A DNA stretch of 64,000 nucleotides from Isoperla grammatica (taxonomy: Eukaryota; Arthropoda; Insecta; Plecoptera; Perlodidae), in contig OX246745.1 in assembly GCA_945910005.1 (NCBI GenBank), positions 10,906,436 to 10,970,435 of the forward strand. The letters run 5' to 3'. A program made the translations under genes and the position numbers. This document shows, piece by piece, positions 49,512 to 61,078 of this stretch. Position 1 is the first letter of the stretch. Each line of letters begins with the position of its first letter. A model generated the notes under the pieces. It was not told the DNA's origin, did not search any database, and saw nothing but the letters and a program-made list of their open reading frames with translations.

Positions 49512-50249
49512 GAATCTGGGATCCCGAGGTGAAGATACAGCATTGCGACTTTCCGGCAGCCCAAAACTTACTTTTTCTTCGAATCGACTCCTATGTTATT
49601 TTTATAAGTGCTGATGTGAGACAGTTGTTGATTGACAAGCGCACTTTGAGAAATATCATATTCCTAGTGAGCAGCTCGTGTTCTGGAGACACTTTTCGTA
49701 TTACGTGTTACAGAAATAATGTATAAAACATCGGGTGAGTGGGAAAACATCAAACAAACTTCAACTTTGCTCGGGATACGATTTGAGTGGGTTTCCGCTT
49801 GACAATGAATTGACGTCAATGCGGGGGAATCTTTCTGACCGGATGAGCTTCGTCTTGGTATTGGCGCATTGAAATAAAACATTCCAGTAACTGTTTTATA
49901 TTCAACAGTTTACTGGCCAGGGTGATTCAACAACGCGTGTTATAACTTACAAGGTATTCCATTGTACAGGTGTTATTATCCTACGTTAATTAAAAGTGAG
50001 TGATCAACTATAAGTAATCCTGATTGCGCGATTTGGCAGTGTTCATTTATTATTCTATGCCAAAAGTAGTATCTCGACATTTCAAATGATGATAATAATT
50101 TTTTCGTATGAATCCCTGTTATAGGGTGTACACCAGCGTTACCTGATTTGCCCCTCTTATAAAGTGACTAACTAGGTTATTAGGGTGTTTGGATAGTTGG
50201 GAAGGAATATCCGAGGGCTAATAGTATGACTCAGTCCTAGCATTCGCCT

Positions 50250-50362
50250 TTACGACCGAGGAAAACCTCTGAAAAATCCTTCAGTCAGAACTGCCGGTGG
50301 CCGAAATCGAACTGGCGACCTCCCGAATTAGAGTCCCGCGTCTTACCGCTGAGCCACCTCTA
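50250..50362 (-). mobile_element. tRNA-like SINE with full A and B boxes
   Basis: On the minus strand the A box TGGCTCAGCGGTAAGACG, a pseudo-anticodon arm (CTCTAAT loop, only partly paired) and the B box AGTTCGATTTC stand at tRNA spacing. The anticodon stem has mismatches and the acceptor arms do not pair, so it is not a working tRNA. Downstream on the minus strand, CCACCGGCAGTTCTGACTG and GAGGTTTTCCTCGGTC may be a SINE body domain. Confidence 0.6.
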
Positions 50363-51073
50363 TCGATAAATGTTGGTAGTGATATTAGTAATCAATACAA
50401 CTTCAAAACCATTTGTGCCGGGTCAAATCCTTCACTAGATTAGAGTTCTAAAGCTGAATTCTAGTCTTTGTCTTATGGTAATCTAACCGTAACACTTCAT
50501 GTGCTGAGCGATCTGTGACCGGAGTTGTGACCAGAGTAGCATATAGCTGTTTCAACGAGGGTTATTGAATGTGCACAGTGTACTCTCCCTACATCTGCTC
50601 GTGCAGTCCAGTTCAACAATAGTTGCGCACATAATGCTCGTCAATCAAGCTTCACGCTTTCCCATGCTCTGCTCGCAGAGCGCTAGATGAGGGTCAGAGC
50701 CATCGGGATATCATTCCTGAACATCCATCTTTCTCTATCATTCATGGATATGAAAGTTTAATTTATCATACAACACCCATCATAGAAGGATAATTTATAA
50801 TATGTTTTCCTGTGCGTTTTCCCTACAAGCGACTACGCCCGTATTCCCTCCAGTCTACCACTGTTACGCCAATTGTTAAAGTTTGTAGACGTCCAACCCC
50901 CCACACAGTAACATCACAATTACATCGAGTTGACAGCGCTGACGTGGACAAACTATAAACCCCGACCCCACCACTCCAATTTAAATTAAACATTGTGTAC
51001 ATATTTTTGTGACTTACTTTAATTATTGAATTAAAACTTCAGTTGAACACTGCGGGACGGAATTACGGCAACC
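50363..51073. other. Spacer
   Basis: Unique-looking sequence without recognisable genes. Confidence 0.4.
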
Positions 51074-51109
51074 GCAAACCGTGACTGGCCGCCTGGCCAG
51101 TTAGTTTGC
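51074..51109. other. Strong short hairpin
   Basis: GCAAAC pairs with GTTTGC and ACTGGCC with GGCCAGT around a GCCT loop. The stem has 13 pairs with a small internal loop. It lies about 60 bp before the ATG of the ORF at 51168. It could be a structured RNA element or simply a small palindrome. Confidence 0.5.
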
Positions 51110-51167
51110 GCAAAGCTCGCGAGGGTTGGTTGGCGGGGAGAAGCCGAATCCAAGAGGAGGAACTGGG

Positions 51168-51383
51168 ATGAGTGCTGTGTTTCGCGGCGATAAAGAGTAC
51201 AATGTCAACGCAGTGAGCGCTATAGAAGGTAATGTGGAAGAGGTTAAGTACGTAATAGTTCTCACTTCAGGGAAATATGTTCCTCGAGATGATTGTGGAG
51301 GAACTCGACACTGCGAGGTATTCTTAAGAACCACCCCCACGAGTGAGTTGAGGCAACACATTGGCCTAAGAAGACCTCACTGA
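51168..51383 (+). CDS. Unrecognised 71-codon ORF
   Basis: The frame begins ATGAGTGCTG after GGAACTGGG and continues to TGA at 51381-51383. The product begins MSAVFRGDKEYNVNAVSAIE and mixes charged and hydrophobic residues in a protein-like way, with no membrane segment. A possible donor (AAG|GTAATG) lies after codon 20. The opposite strand is also open here, which weakens the case. No family recognised. Confidence 0.22.
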   Translation: MSAVFRGDKEYNVNAVSAIEGNVEEVKYVIVLTSGKYVPRDDCGGTRHCEVFLRTTPTSELRQHIGLRRPH

Positions 51384-51734
51384 GTCACTAAAAGAGCTTC
51401 TAACTATTCAATATATATGTTACGACGTACTCCACAGCTAAAGGACATAATATGACGTCGACAGAATCAGATCCATCCAACATAGCCGGGGTCGTCAAAA
51501 GCGGAAACAATATTCATATGAGGGGATGATGGGGGGGGGGGGGGGCGCTTAGGTCGCAAGGAAGGCCAGCATGAATAAGAAGATAACAGAGCAGAAAAAT
51601 GAAAGGCCACAATGAGCGTGGTTACAAAACTCCCTCCCAACACGGCACATGCCACCTGTATTCACATCGAGTAAAGTTTACAATAAACATTTGGAATAAA
51701 AAAAATATTTCGACTTGAGTATTTTGAGGCCTGA
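51384..51734. other. Spacer with G tract
   Basis: A G-run of about 14 bases lies at 51532-51545. Otherwise featureless. Confidence 0.45.
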
Positions 51735-51975
51735 GGAACTTCCTGTGAGTACTTCGCTATAGCTCAACCACCCTGAACATACGTTACGACCCTCGCTAGC
51801 TCAACCATTCAGAATTTACAGTGCCTACCTCACTATAGCCTATGACCAGCCAGAACTTACTGTGCGCACATCTTTAACTCAACCCCTCACCCCCCTCCGA
51901 ACTTCTTGTTTCCACCTTGCTGGCCAAACCAGCCAGAACTTACAATCGGCCCTCGCTAGCTCAACCCTGCAGCCC
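51735..51975. repeat. Decayed tandem repeat, about six units
   Basis: Units of roughly 36-46 bp each begin GAACTT or a variant, followed by CTCGCTAGCTCAACC or a variant and ending CCAGCCA or similar. Divergence between units is high. This looks like an old minisatellite. Confidence 0.6.
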
Positions 51976-52186
51976 GTGTGTTCCATAAGGAAACAGACCA
52001 CATCTTTTAATAACCTAAGGACTTAGTGGCGCGCGTAGTAATGAAAAGGAATACCAGCTTCCATCATTTGTGTAGGAATGTGCAGCTATCACACTAAAGT
52101 TCCCCAACGTCATGAATAAAAACTACGTTTGCACAGTTACGGGGTCGAAGTAAGGCTGAGGTTTACTGACAAGACCTACGCTGTGT

Positions 52187-52218
<32 letters not shown>

Positions 52219-54527
52219 GCTTTCCAACCGTAGATGTGGTTGATAGTTACATGTTTCGATAAAATTGTAATCTATGCATACGATGGTAATATTTCTACGT
52301 TCCAATTTTGCATGTAGATCATTACTCCAGTTTTTCAATCGGTTGACGAAAATATGTTTCATTTACTAGATAAGGAGGAATAATAGTAGCAGTAAGGTCA
52401 ATTCTGGCAATATTTAAACATGTTTTTAGGGGTACGGCTAGTGCGCGTTTTATTGTCAGCTTATTTATTTTTATCGCAATTTATTCTAATACATTATTGA
52501 TAGCAACTCTCATCATAAGTGTCTGTAACGGGTTGGATGTGAAGCTTGTCTCATTTCAAAACACGGATAATGTGTCTGCTGTTTCCCACCTCTCTATACA
52601 CAATTGTTTCATAACAAAAAAAACTGTGTAAAAAGTATGCCTGCTATATAAGAAGTATTTCGAACAAACGAAATATTTAGAGATCAAAAAAAGTATCATA
52701 AAACGTGAGATACCTAATAATATTCTTTCGAGAGGGAAGTAAAACGTTTTAATCTCAAATTCCACGAATATGTTTTTATTGCTCCTTATGAATTATCCGC
52801 AGAACTTCATAAATATCCGTTTTTTTCCCGGGAATTACAATGATGGACTTTGCTTTAAATTGCTTCAAAAGTGCGGCAAGAAAATAAAAACGATGCAATT
52901 CTCTATTACACTGTATTGCTTTACATCACAGGTGTAGCTAAGTTTCTATAATGTGTTTTTTTTTTTTAACGATGGTTTTTAATTTTAAAAAGTGAGTTTC
53001 ACAAGCACGTTGAAAAAGTTAAATTGAAAATAAAAACAAAATCATAGTAAGGTTTTTTGCGCCGGAAAAATAACATCATCAATAAAATAGAGCAATAAAT
53101 TCTATAGGGAATGACAAAGTTCTTATTTCCCAGCGACATTTGGACAACACAATGAGTCGACGTTACATTTACATAAACTGCTTATTTACTATCAAAACCT
53201 TACCTATATATGTTTATTTCTTTTAAATAAATGGTACAAACATAACAATAAACGTTTACTATATATATATTCTAGTGGCAAATGGAGTCTTGTGAAAAGC
53301 TCGCAAACGTTTACCACGGCCACGTTCATATTAATGGTTCCATTAAAAACAACGAGCGCAATTACGGTTTGTCAGTCATATCTCAATTGAGGCTACACGA
53401 CATTGCTACAGTGGTTTCACATTGCCAAACTGAGTAGCGATGCTTTGTTGTCACTTTAATAAAGAGATTCTAAAACAACTACCCTACATATTAGATGTGT
53501 TTGCAACAAAATGAAAAAATAAAACTTAAAACTTTATTTTTATTTTAAACAACATCTAGAACACAATTAACTGTAATTAAATAGTAAATATTTTCTTATA
53601 TTATGTAAAACAATGTAGTGTACGCTACAGAGAGAATATTCGCTGTGTGACCCTTCAAACAGTTAAGAGTACTGAATCTGTCCGCAGTACAACCTAACAC
53701 TGTTAAAACGTTATAAACCGGATTACGTTTTAAAATGTCCTACGTTAATTGAATTTCCGTTGCTGCCATGATTGTCTGTCCGTCTGAATGTTATAGTATC
53801 ACGATTAACGTCACTACGGACAGAAGACCGGATAGTTAATGCTTCGTCCGTTATGCGTAGGGAGATTTCAACACCCCTATGTTAATTACATTAGTTTGGG
53901 TATTGTTGCAATATTTTAACAGACTCCCATTACAGTTTCCTATTTTACGAATAATAAATTACGTGGCGCAAATCCTATTTTGAAGGAGGGTTTGTTTATC
54001 AAAAGTTTTGTGCTACGCGGCCCACCCGTTTTAGTAATCGTGTGATGATGGAGTTTTAGTAACGCTGTCGCCGCCCAACTTTCTTAGTGGCGATGGTGGC
54101 AGCTGGGACTCCCCCCCTCAAGGCCTGTGTACGGCAATTACCGAGGGGGGGGGGGGGACATCATTAACACGAGGCTCAACGCTCCCGCACTCGTATGACC
54201 TTGCTTGTCTTATCGATGTCTTCTGCTACTCATGTCATTTAACTCACCGGTATAATATAATGAATGCAATTCTCAAAACTGATTATGACATACACATCTA
54301 CGAACAAAAGTCTTTCGTTATCATTGAATTGCTGATAACATTTGCAGAATTTACATAAATGACCAGATCACGCACAAAAGGTTAGAGTGTGGTAATAAAA
54401 TCTGATGATATTTTATGATTCATATAATTATTATATTGATGTTGAATGTCACGACCATTGATGGTACCGCTGATCATAAAATATTATAAATACACACATA
54501 TTTCATGTTTTGGAGAATTTCATGCCG
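51976..54527. other. AT-rich spacer with (TA)n
   Basis: A (TA)n tract lies at 52184-52218. A weak inverted pair (TCTGTCCGT/ACGGACAGA) lies at about 53775-53826. C- and G-runs flank 54112-54160. No gene is supported. Confidence 0.45.
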
Positions 54528-54568
54528 TATATATGCCCTGAAGGATGGATGTATTCAGGGCATATATA
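54528..54568. repeat. Perfect 15-bp stem hairpin
   Basis: TATATATGCCCTGAA pairs with TTCAGGGCATATATA around an 11-base loop. It lies just left of the terminal-inverted-repeat element. Confidence 0.8.
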
Positions 54569-54612
54569 TATATTTTTGATTTTTTAGATTTTGTTGGTTG
54601 CAAAATGTATTG

Positions 54613-54881
54613 TATGAAAACATTTTTACGGTGAAACCAATCCAACAGTATCTCAAGGGGGACCCATAACTAGGAGTAAATACAAAGAGCTTGCTAGAGC
54701 TACCCAGTGATGTTTCGCTGTGACAGTGGTTTTGATTTTGTATGCAAGTGTTTTTGGTTGTTGTGGTTTTTTATTTGTTTTTGATTGTCTTGAAAAGGAC
54801 GAGTCTACAGTCGTCGAAACGTTGACAATTATTTTACATAAATAAACGTTGGATTGGTTTCACCGTAAAAATGTTTTCATA
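54613..54881. mobile_element. 269-bp element with perfect 34-bp inverted ends
   Basis: TATGAAAACATTTTTACGGT, then GAAACCAATCCAAC (54613-54646) is repeated exactly inverted at 54848-54881. Inside lies a hammerhead-like motif at about 54785-54850. Terminal inverted copies plus a hammerhead fit a rearranged Penelope-like or retrozyme-type element better than a classical DNA transposon, but this is inference. A (TA)-rich tract and a SINE abut it on the right. Confidence 0.75.
54785..54850 (+). ncRNA. Degenerate hammerhead-like motif
   Basis: CTTGAAAAGGACGAGTCTAC, then AGTCGTCGAAACGTT gives a stem (GACGA/TCGTC) followed by GAAAC, and a CGTT/AACG stem can close further on. The expected CUGANGA is replaced by CTTGAAA-like sequence, so catalysis is doubtful. 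The layout resembles the hammerhead motifs reported in Penelope-like elements. Confidence 0.4.
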
Positions 54882-54919
54882 CTATATATTTATATATATA
54901 TATATATACATATATATAT
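54882..54919. repeat. (TA)n tract
   Basis: AT alternation flanked on both sides by TTTTCATAC, a short direct repeat that suggests the tract arose between slipped copies. Confidence 0.8.
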
Positions 54920-55024
54920 TTTCATACAGGACGATAAACGCATAAGATTGTTACATGCTTTACACGACTGGGGCATCGGGATCCCGAACGTTCAGTGTCC
55001 TACCACTTTAGCTCCCTGAGTACA
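54920..55024 (-). mobile_element. tRNA-derived SINE, copy C
   Basis: Minus strand: GAGCTAAAGTGGTAGGAC as A box, then GTTCGGGATCCCGATGCCCC in the B-box region, followed by AGTCG and an AT-rich tail ending in TATA runs. Order and 3' segment match copies A and B. Confidence 0.6.
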
Positions 55025-55226
55025 ATCGAACAAGACTATGCACCTATTTTGGGCTGTCCTAGAGACGACCGACCCTTTATCAGATTCTCAACAACATTTT
55101 TACTAAACCACACCAGCCATCTTTAGAAGTACTGTACTATACTTACTCGGGAGTTGGAGGCTTCGAGTTATGATTAAGAGTCTGCGGCAGTCATAGCTCA
55201 AAAAGCCTGTAAGTTTTTATTTCTAT

Positions 55227-55496
55227 CTTTAAACAAAATTTTAAATTCGAAATTATGGGTAGATACCGCAGCTTGATATTTTCAGGGTCTACAGATAACG
55301 AAACAAAATTAATATGCAAAATTCATAACGATTGGATTTCATCCGATGATTGAGATATTATTGTATGATCGGATCTAATCCAAACGTTATGAATGTTGCA
55401 TGTATTTTGTTTCGTTATATGCAGAACTTGATATTATCTAGTCGCGGTATATACCCAAAATTTCGATTTTAAAAATTGTTTTAAAGTGCCGTTTTC
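55227..55496. mobile_element. 270-bp foldback element
   Basis: The two arms are about 130 bp each and fold on one another with scattered mismatches. Matching landmarks are TTCGAAATTATGGGTAGATA with its partner in CGGTATATACCCAAAATTTC, and AACGAAACAAAATTAATATG with CATGTATTTTGTTTCGTTAT. The centre near 55340-55370 carries ATCCGATGATTGAGATATTA. No coding capacity. It is older than the palindrome at 46435, judging by divergence. Confidence 0.8.
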
Positions 55497-55559
55497 CTAT
55501 GACATTTTTTTTGGGTTCTCTACTTCTTTTTAAAAAGTGCGTTAAGTCACTTTCGTGGT

Positions 55560-55742
55560 GATATTGTTTTGACATGGCACTGATTTAGTGTCTAGTGTTT
55601 TTATCTTTTTTTATATTGTATCAATTGTGTTGTTTGTAATTATATATATTGTGATTTTATTTTATTTTTAATTATTGTATCGCACTTGTGGGGCGATGCC
55701 CTGTTGCTGATAATAAACATGAATTGAATGAATTGAATGAAG
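55560..55742 (+). mobile_element. Probable LINE 3' end with (GAATT)n tail
   Basis: A T-rich stretch, TTGTATCGCACTTGTGGGGC, AATAAACATGAATTGAATG and a short GAATT-type repeat tail give the same plan as 14336-14453. It is 5'-truncated with no reverse transcriptase. Confidence 0.5.
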
Positions 55743-57272
55743 TTTCAAACAGAAAAAATTAAGTTCTTACGTTTTTTGAGCTCTGCTGACTACCGCGGAC
55801 TCTTTACGGGGTAGCCGTATAACTTCACAGGTTCAGAGTTACTGTTCTCCTCTTTCAACAGTATGAGGCCTCACCCGCCTCACAACTCCAGACAACTTTT
55901 GAGTAGATTGTACTTTAGACCTACTCAACCCGGTAGGAATATGTACACTCATGTAAACGGCGACGTTGAAAGTAAATTGTAATACAATTATGGTTTATTA
56001 CATTCTACATTCTGAGTGCCAACATTGTTGCTAGAGAAACAGCAGTTTCACCTTCCAACACTACGAATACACATCTGGAACCAGATGAGTCTTACTTAGC
56101 AACGTCGTAAGTAACTTTGCAGCTAAATGTGTAGTGGAATATTCTAGCTTCTGCCACGCTCAGAAGACGATGACCATACCTCGTTCAGTCTCATCTAGAC
56201 GCGCTACAATACATCTGTCGTGGGAATGCTCATGGATATTGATATTACTAAAATAAATAACTGCGAGTCTCTTTCCACTTAATTATAACAAATATAGTTT
56301 TGGTAAAGGACCCTACTAAGTACTTTCGGCTTCAAAGTCACCGTTTACGTTGTGTGTGAGCATCGTATTGGATAAATTCAAATCAATTCTAGGCGTAGTC
56401 GTAAATTACATCTCCTTAAACTTTTTTAAATCCAAACGATTCCCCACACGGGTCTGTGAAGTATGTAAGGAGTATTGCAGCATGTCAATTGAATGATTGA
56501 AAGTAACCTCTTGCATTTTAAGGAAAATTATGATAAATCTGTCCCCCCCCCTCTATCTAAGTGTCACAATTCATTATGCAGAAATAACGCGTTGGCTATG
56601 ATATAAAAAAATCGTTTCTGCCGTAAACGCAGATGTATAAAATTCATATTTCAATAGAAGACTTGGTTTCTAATGATTAATTTCACTGTTTGCCTGGTCG
56701 TGTTATACGCTGTGGCGGAGAAATCACTGTGTTTACCCTTGTTCGTATTTCATTCTTGTACCTACGTAGATTGTACGCGAACATTTTGACTAAATGGAAA
56801 AGTTAGCACAATGCTGCTTGCTCGTAGGATTGCAAAGCGCGTTCGAAAGCGAACTAGCAATGGTAAAGAACTCGGCTCTACTGATAAGAATGGAGACATT
56901 ATTTGCATTTCAATAATTTCTACGAATGGAATGAAACTTTTGAACAATACGATCTGAAATTAACTTGACATACAAAAGGCTCAAGTTACATTCTTACCTG
57001 CTTCGGTATGGGTAAATTATGATTACAGAGCTGACAATACTTCGGAGTCCACGACCGTCAGTCGTCATGCGCTCGACTAACACAACTAACATTATACTGA
57101 TACCTGACTGGCGCAAATTCCTATTTTAGAAAACTGAAAAGCCCTTTAGTATCCTTTGCCGATAACTGATAACTTATCCCACAATGAAGATACAGACTAC
57201 ACCGAATTGTATTTTTACGAACCGGTTAATCGTTTTTCTTTCGCACAATTTTATTTATTAAGGTCTGTATCG
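55743..57272. other. AT-rich spacer
   Basis: A C-run lies at 56543-56552 and a reverse frame at 56762-56947 is unrecognised. GTTGCTAGAGAAAC near 56029 resembles an X-box half-match but has no gene context. Confidence 0.45.
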
Positions 57273-57294
57273 CCCCCCCCCCCCCCCCCCCCCC
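57273..57294. repeat. C22 homopolymer
   Basis: Uninterrupted run of 22 cytosines. A G-rich counterpart lies at 57411-57440. Confidence 0.95.
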
Positions 57295-57410
57295 GACTCA
57301 AACCATTACTCTCGGCTCTCGACAAATTCACATAAACGAGGACCGCGTTTCGGGAAGTTGAAGTGCGAGAGATCTGGGCAGAGTACCAGTATGTTAGAAC
57401 GTTTGGGATG

Positions 57411-57440
57411 GGGGCGTAGGGGGGGGGGGGGGCGTGGGGG
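57411..57440. repeat. G-rich tract
   Basis: G-runs of 5, 14 and 6 separated by CGTA, CGT. This could form a G-quadruplex. Confidence 0.9.
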
Positions 57441-57836
57441 GCTGCTACCGATAAGAGGCAGTACGTGGTGGCAGGGAACACGAAAACGAGTCTTGCGTTA
57501 CGCGGAAAAGCGCGGACGGTAACTTCAATACGACTTAAGTTTGGGACTCCATAAAAATCGGTTTACGAATATATAAAAATCGGTTTAACCAAATCAAAAC
57601 CGGTCACCGATTATTCGATGTAATCTCTACTCTCTAGTGACAATTTGATACAGTTACAAGTGGATTATTACAACTAAGAAACTGTGACATTTATTTTAAC
57701 TTATACAGAGACACTTAAATTACGATAGCATGTTGAAATAGTTTCAGTGAAGTTGTGATTATAGAAAATTACTTTTGCCTCTGTAATAAGAAACTGTAAA
57801 TTCATCATAGTTGTTAGTTGTTCATACTATTGGGAT
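57441..57836. other. AT-rich spacer
   Basis: A short direct repeat of AAAAATCGGTTTA lies at about 57555-57590. Otherwise featureless. Confidence 0.4.
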
Positions 57837-57908
57837 AAACCGCGGTATTTGTTCCTGAAATAAATATTCAGTAAACCGCGGTATTTCTTCTGGAAATAAA
57901 TATTCAGT
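57837..57908. repeat. 36-bp tandem duplication
   Basis: AAACCGCGGTATTTGTTCCT and AAACCGCGGTATTTCTTCTG begin two 36-bp copies that both end in AAATAAATATTCAGT. Confidence 0.9.
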
Positions 57909-60105
57909 TATCCACGAAAACTATGTTCAACAGTGATTGCCACATATGAACGTTTTGCGAGACAATAATTGGGTCACGTCATAGTTGGGTTAGCTCATAA
58001 CACCTTTTCCACCATGACTGTAATGGATTTAGTTATAACCGTATTAAAAAGTTACCGTATAAAAAGAAACAGCTTACGGGAGTTTTTAATCTGTCACCAA
58101 CACACAACCATTATCAAAACTGTGATTAAAAAAACGTGTGTATGTTTCCGAATAAAAACAATAGTATTCATTGATTAGCCAGTGAATAACACAGTGAATG
58201 TGTTCACTCGACCCAGCGTTGGACGATTCATGTCACTCGCTTACGTCACTATGTCAAGCCAACTGGCCGTGCTACCGGATGCGCAATGCCGTACACCTAG
58301 CCCACACTAGAATATCATTTTACCATGGGCTAGGACGCGCTTTTGATGAATTGCAGGGGGGGGGGTCTCCTGTCCAAACAACAGTTCACATGAACCTCAA
58401 TTTTACATTGAATTCTGCGCTGGCATTTACACGGTTTCACGTGCAACACACGAATCTAAAATATGAACTGTTTCAATGAAAAAAAATCGATATTTTTCAG
58501 TACGCTTAAGTATTGTTTCCGAATTATAAATGGATTTATAATTATGAACAAATTATTTCCATGAACTTCGTTGCAAGGAGTCACATTATTGAATCAGGTT
58601 TTGTATTATTCGTTTTGGAAGTTCAATCGTGTAACCTAACAATATCTTGTTAAAATCACAAGTACAATGAAAATGGTGACTTTTTAATGAGCAGGCAATT
58701 CAATCAAATTCTCAGATGTGCACAGAATTGATACCAATAAGAAATTTCTTTTCCAGACCGCGAAGAACATGCAGTAATGGTTGAAGTTGAACTTGTAATA
58801 AGTACTTGTCTACAAGTGGTTTGGCACTATCAAGAATTGTACAACCCTATAAGTAGATAAACATACATAATTCATTAGTCGTTAAAATACTAGTGACGTG
58901 AACTCCGTGTGACGTATGTTTGAGCTGGGGAAACCTCAAGGTGGTATAGCTAATATACACAACCGTTATACAGCTAATGTAACCAAATGCTATCCTGCTA
59001 CACTGCGGCAAATGTTTAACATTCATCATGCATATGACAAGATCGAAAACAGTTACATTTATCACTGGTTCGTAACTCAATACGCGTCCAGGCGCTTAGT
59101 GACGTATCTATAGGGGACCAGGGCCGCATGTGTGATCCGGGTGATCCCCCATCTCCCCCCCCCCCCCCCCCACCATCCACTTCGACTCGCTTAACTTATC
59201 GAATTAAAATTGTTTGACAGACGGTAACTATTTCTAATTTTAATTCTCTTAAATTGAAGATAAAATTTGTGTTACTTGTTAGTGTCTTGGGTATTCCATT
59301 AGTATCTCCTTGATTGGTCCTACCAGCGGATTTCCCCAAAGCTGAGAATCACAAAACATCCCGAGAACCACCAAAACATTTCCACACAAGACCATGTTTT
59401 ACAATTTGAACGCTTGAATAAACTGATATGAAACGATCATTTTAGAATTACAACACGTAAACCAGGTGAATAAATCTGTAAAACAATCCAACAATAAATA
59501 CTAATTCTACACACGAATTAGAGAAAGCGGTTTTCCCTATACGGTTTCAGAATGCGCACAAAAAACAATACGAAACAGTTACATTTACTGCTATTTGTGA
59601 GTGTGTTTGATTAAAATGTTAACTAGACGTCATGTTGTATATTAAAGAGAAATGATTGGACGTTATTTGTGAAACATAGAATGGGCAATTATATTTGGCT
59701 GGTCAGTAACAATGTGGATCCACGCACCAGACTTGCAAAGCGCAGTGGAAGGAGATATTCGTCTCAGCGATTCAACACAGACTTGCACCCGTTATATGTG
59801 ATAAATATTATTATATATGATTATAAATGTTTTGAGAGAGTCATTCTCTGGTTATTCATAATTTTAGTTTGTCAACTCTACGTCTCGTGGAGATTTTACC
59901 CTACATTTTTAAAGTGTACGAATGTGTTATTTAGAAATAGGAAAATATTACAACAACAAAAACAAGACAAAGGCAAATAAAATACTAAACAACAGCACTG
60001 AATATAAAGAGCTGCAGACTAATCACTTAAGAGTCTTTCTGACTATACATGTCATCATTCGAGAAGGAGAATTGTTCGAAATCTTGGCACCAGCAACGTT
60101 AACAC
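57909..60105. other. AT-rich spacer with C/G runs
   Basis: A G-run lies at 58357-58366 and a C-run at 59155-59171. Frames at 58198-58479, 58847-59113 and 59669-60113 show no known domain. Confidence 0.45.
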
Positions 60106-60330
60106 GTGCGTGAGTGCGTGAGAGTGAGTGCGTGAGAGTGAGTGCGTGAGAGTGCGTGTGCGTGTGCGTGTGCGTGTGCGTGTGCGTGTGCGTGTGCGTG
60201 TGCGTGTGCGTGTGCGTGTGCGTGTGCGTGTGCGTGTGCGTGTGCGTGTGCGTGTGCGTGTGCGTGTGCGTGTGCGTGTGCGTGTGCGTGTGCGTGTGCG
60301 TGTGCGTGTGCGTGTGCGTGTGCGTGTGTG
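60106..60330 (+). repeat. (GTGCGT)n array with GTGAGA-type leader
   Basis: A 14-bp repeat of the GCGTGAGAGTGAGT type (60106-60151) passes into about 30 perfect GTGCGT units (60152-60330). This is the same unit and orientation as 17236-17366. All frames across it on both strands are repeat artefacts. Confidence 0.97.
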
Positions 60331-61039
60331 AAAATGAAAACTCTTTTGAATATTAGCCAGTGAGCACGTCATTACACTCTATAGCGGATTAATTACAACA
60401 GATTTTGACCGAGGAAATCTTAGTTTCAGTACATCAACATTTGGATGTAACACTAATTTTAAAGAATTTCCTATCCATAAACATTAATCATTTTTGTAAC
60501 ACTGGATCCTTAGAGATAATTATTAATACATAAAGAGTGAAACACAAGGTCTAGAGTCGTATTTATTTTTTCTTATCGTATTTATCTAACATGTGAATAT
60601 GTGAAAATAAAATATTCGTTCTTGACCCATATATCTGAACTGAATTGTACCAGTTATCCAACCATCCCATTATACCGCACTCAGCCAACACCAGGAAATA
60701 CGAAACTGTTACAATGGTACAACTAGATTTTCATTTGTAATTTTAGAGAAATTTTGCAAACACAAAGATAGGTTCCCGATATGAGCGAACCAATTAATAA
60801 TATACTTTGGCGTGGCCGGACGTAATTACGTATTGGAAACTGTCAGTCTCCGGTGAGCGCACAAAGGATGCAATTACAACGATTTGGATCTCGTAGTGGC
60901 CGCACGGTGGATGGGAAGTGAATAAAGAAGGAAGGGGAGGAGGAAGCACAGCAAGAGAGAAGCGGTACATTTGATTTCACATTATAAATAAATGAACTTA
61001 ATACGCATGTTTCCATCTCCAAGCAATTCGCACTCTCAA
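60331..61039. other. Region upstream of the micro-gene
   Basis: AT-rich DNA becomes GC-richer near 60840-61040. The minus frame 60843-61061 has a non-ATG start and no recognised domain. Divergent transcription from the CRE cannot be excluded. Confidence 0.4.
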
Positions 61040-61052
61040 TGACGTTTAAGCG

Positions 61053-61060
61053 TGACGTCA
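61053..61060. promoter_or_regulatory. Consensus CRE (TGACGTCA)
   Basis: The full cAMP-response-element octamer lies 10 bp before the ATG at 61070. A half-site-like TGACGTTT lies at 61039. CREs this close to initiator regions are common in animal housekeeping promoters. Confidence 0.5.
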
Positions 61061-61064
61061 CTTT

Positions 61065-61078
61065 CCAACATGGCGGCC
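61065..61078 (+). promoter_or_regulatory. YY1-like start-codon motif
   Basis: CCAACATGGCGGCC fits the YY1 core (CCAT or ATGGCGGC) that often overlaps the start codon in TATA-less promoters of widely expressed animal genes. Together with the CRE it marks a probable transcription start region. Confidence 0.45.

Noticed and set aside
50295..50361. Functional tRNA gene on the minus strand
   Set aside because: A and B boxes are good, but the acceptor arms do not pair and the anticodon stem has mismatches; SINE-derived.
53770..53826. Inverted pair TCTGTCCGT/ACGGACAGA as a MITE
   Set aside because: The pairing does not extend convincingly beyond nine bases.
60055..60372. Overlapping frames on both strands with Val-Arg, Cys-Val, Ala-Cys and Thr-Arg dipeptides
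   Set aside because: All are readings of the GTGCGT array, which has no stop codon in any frame.
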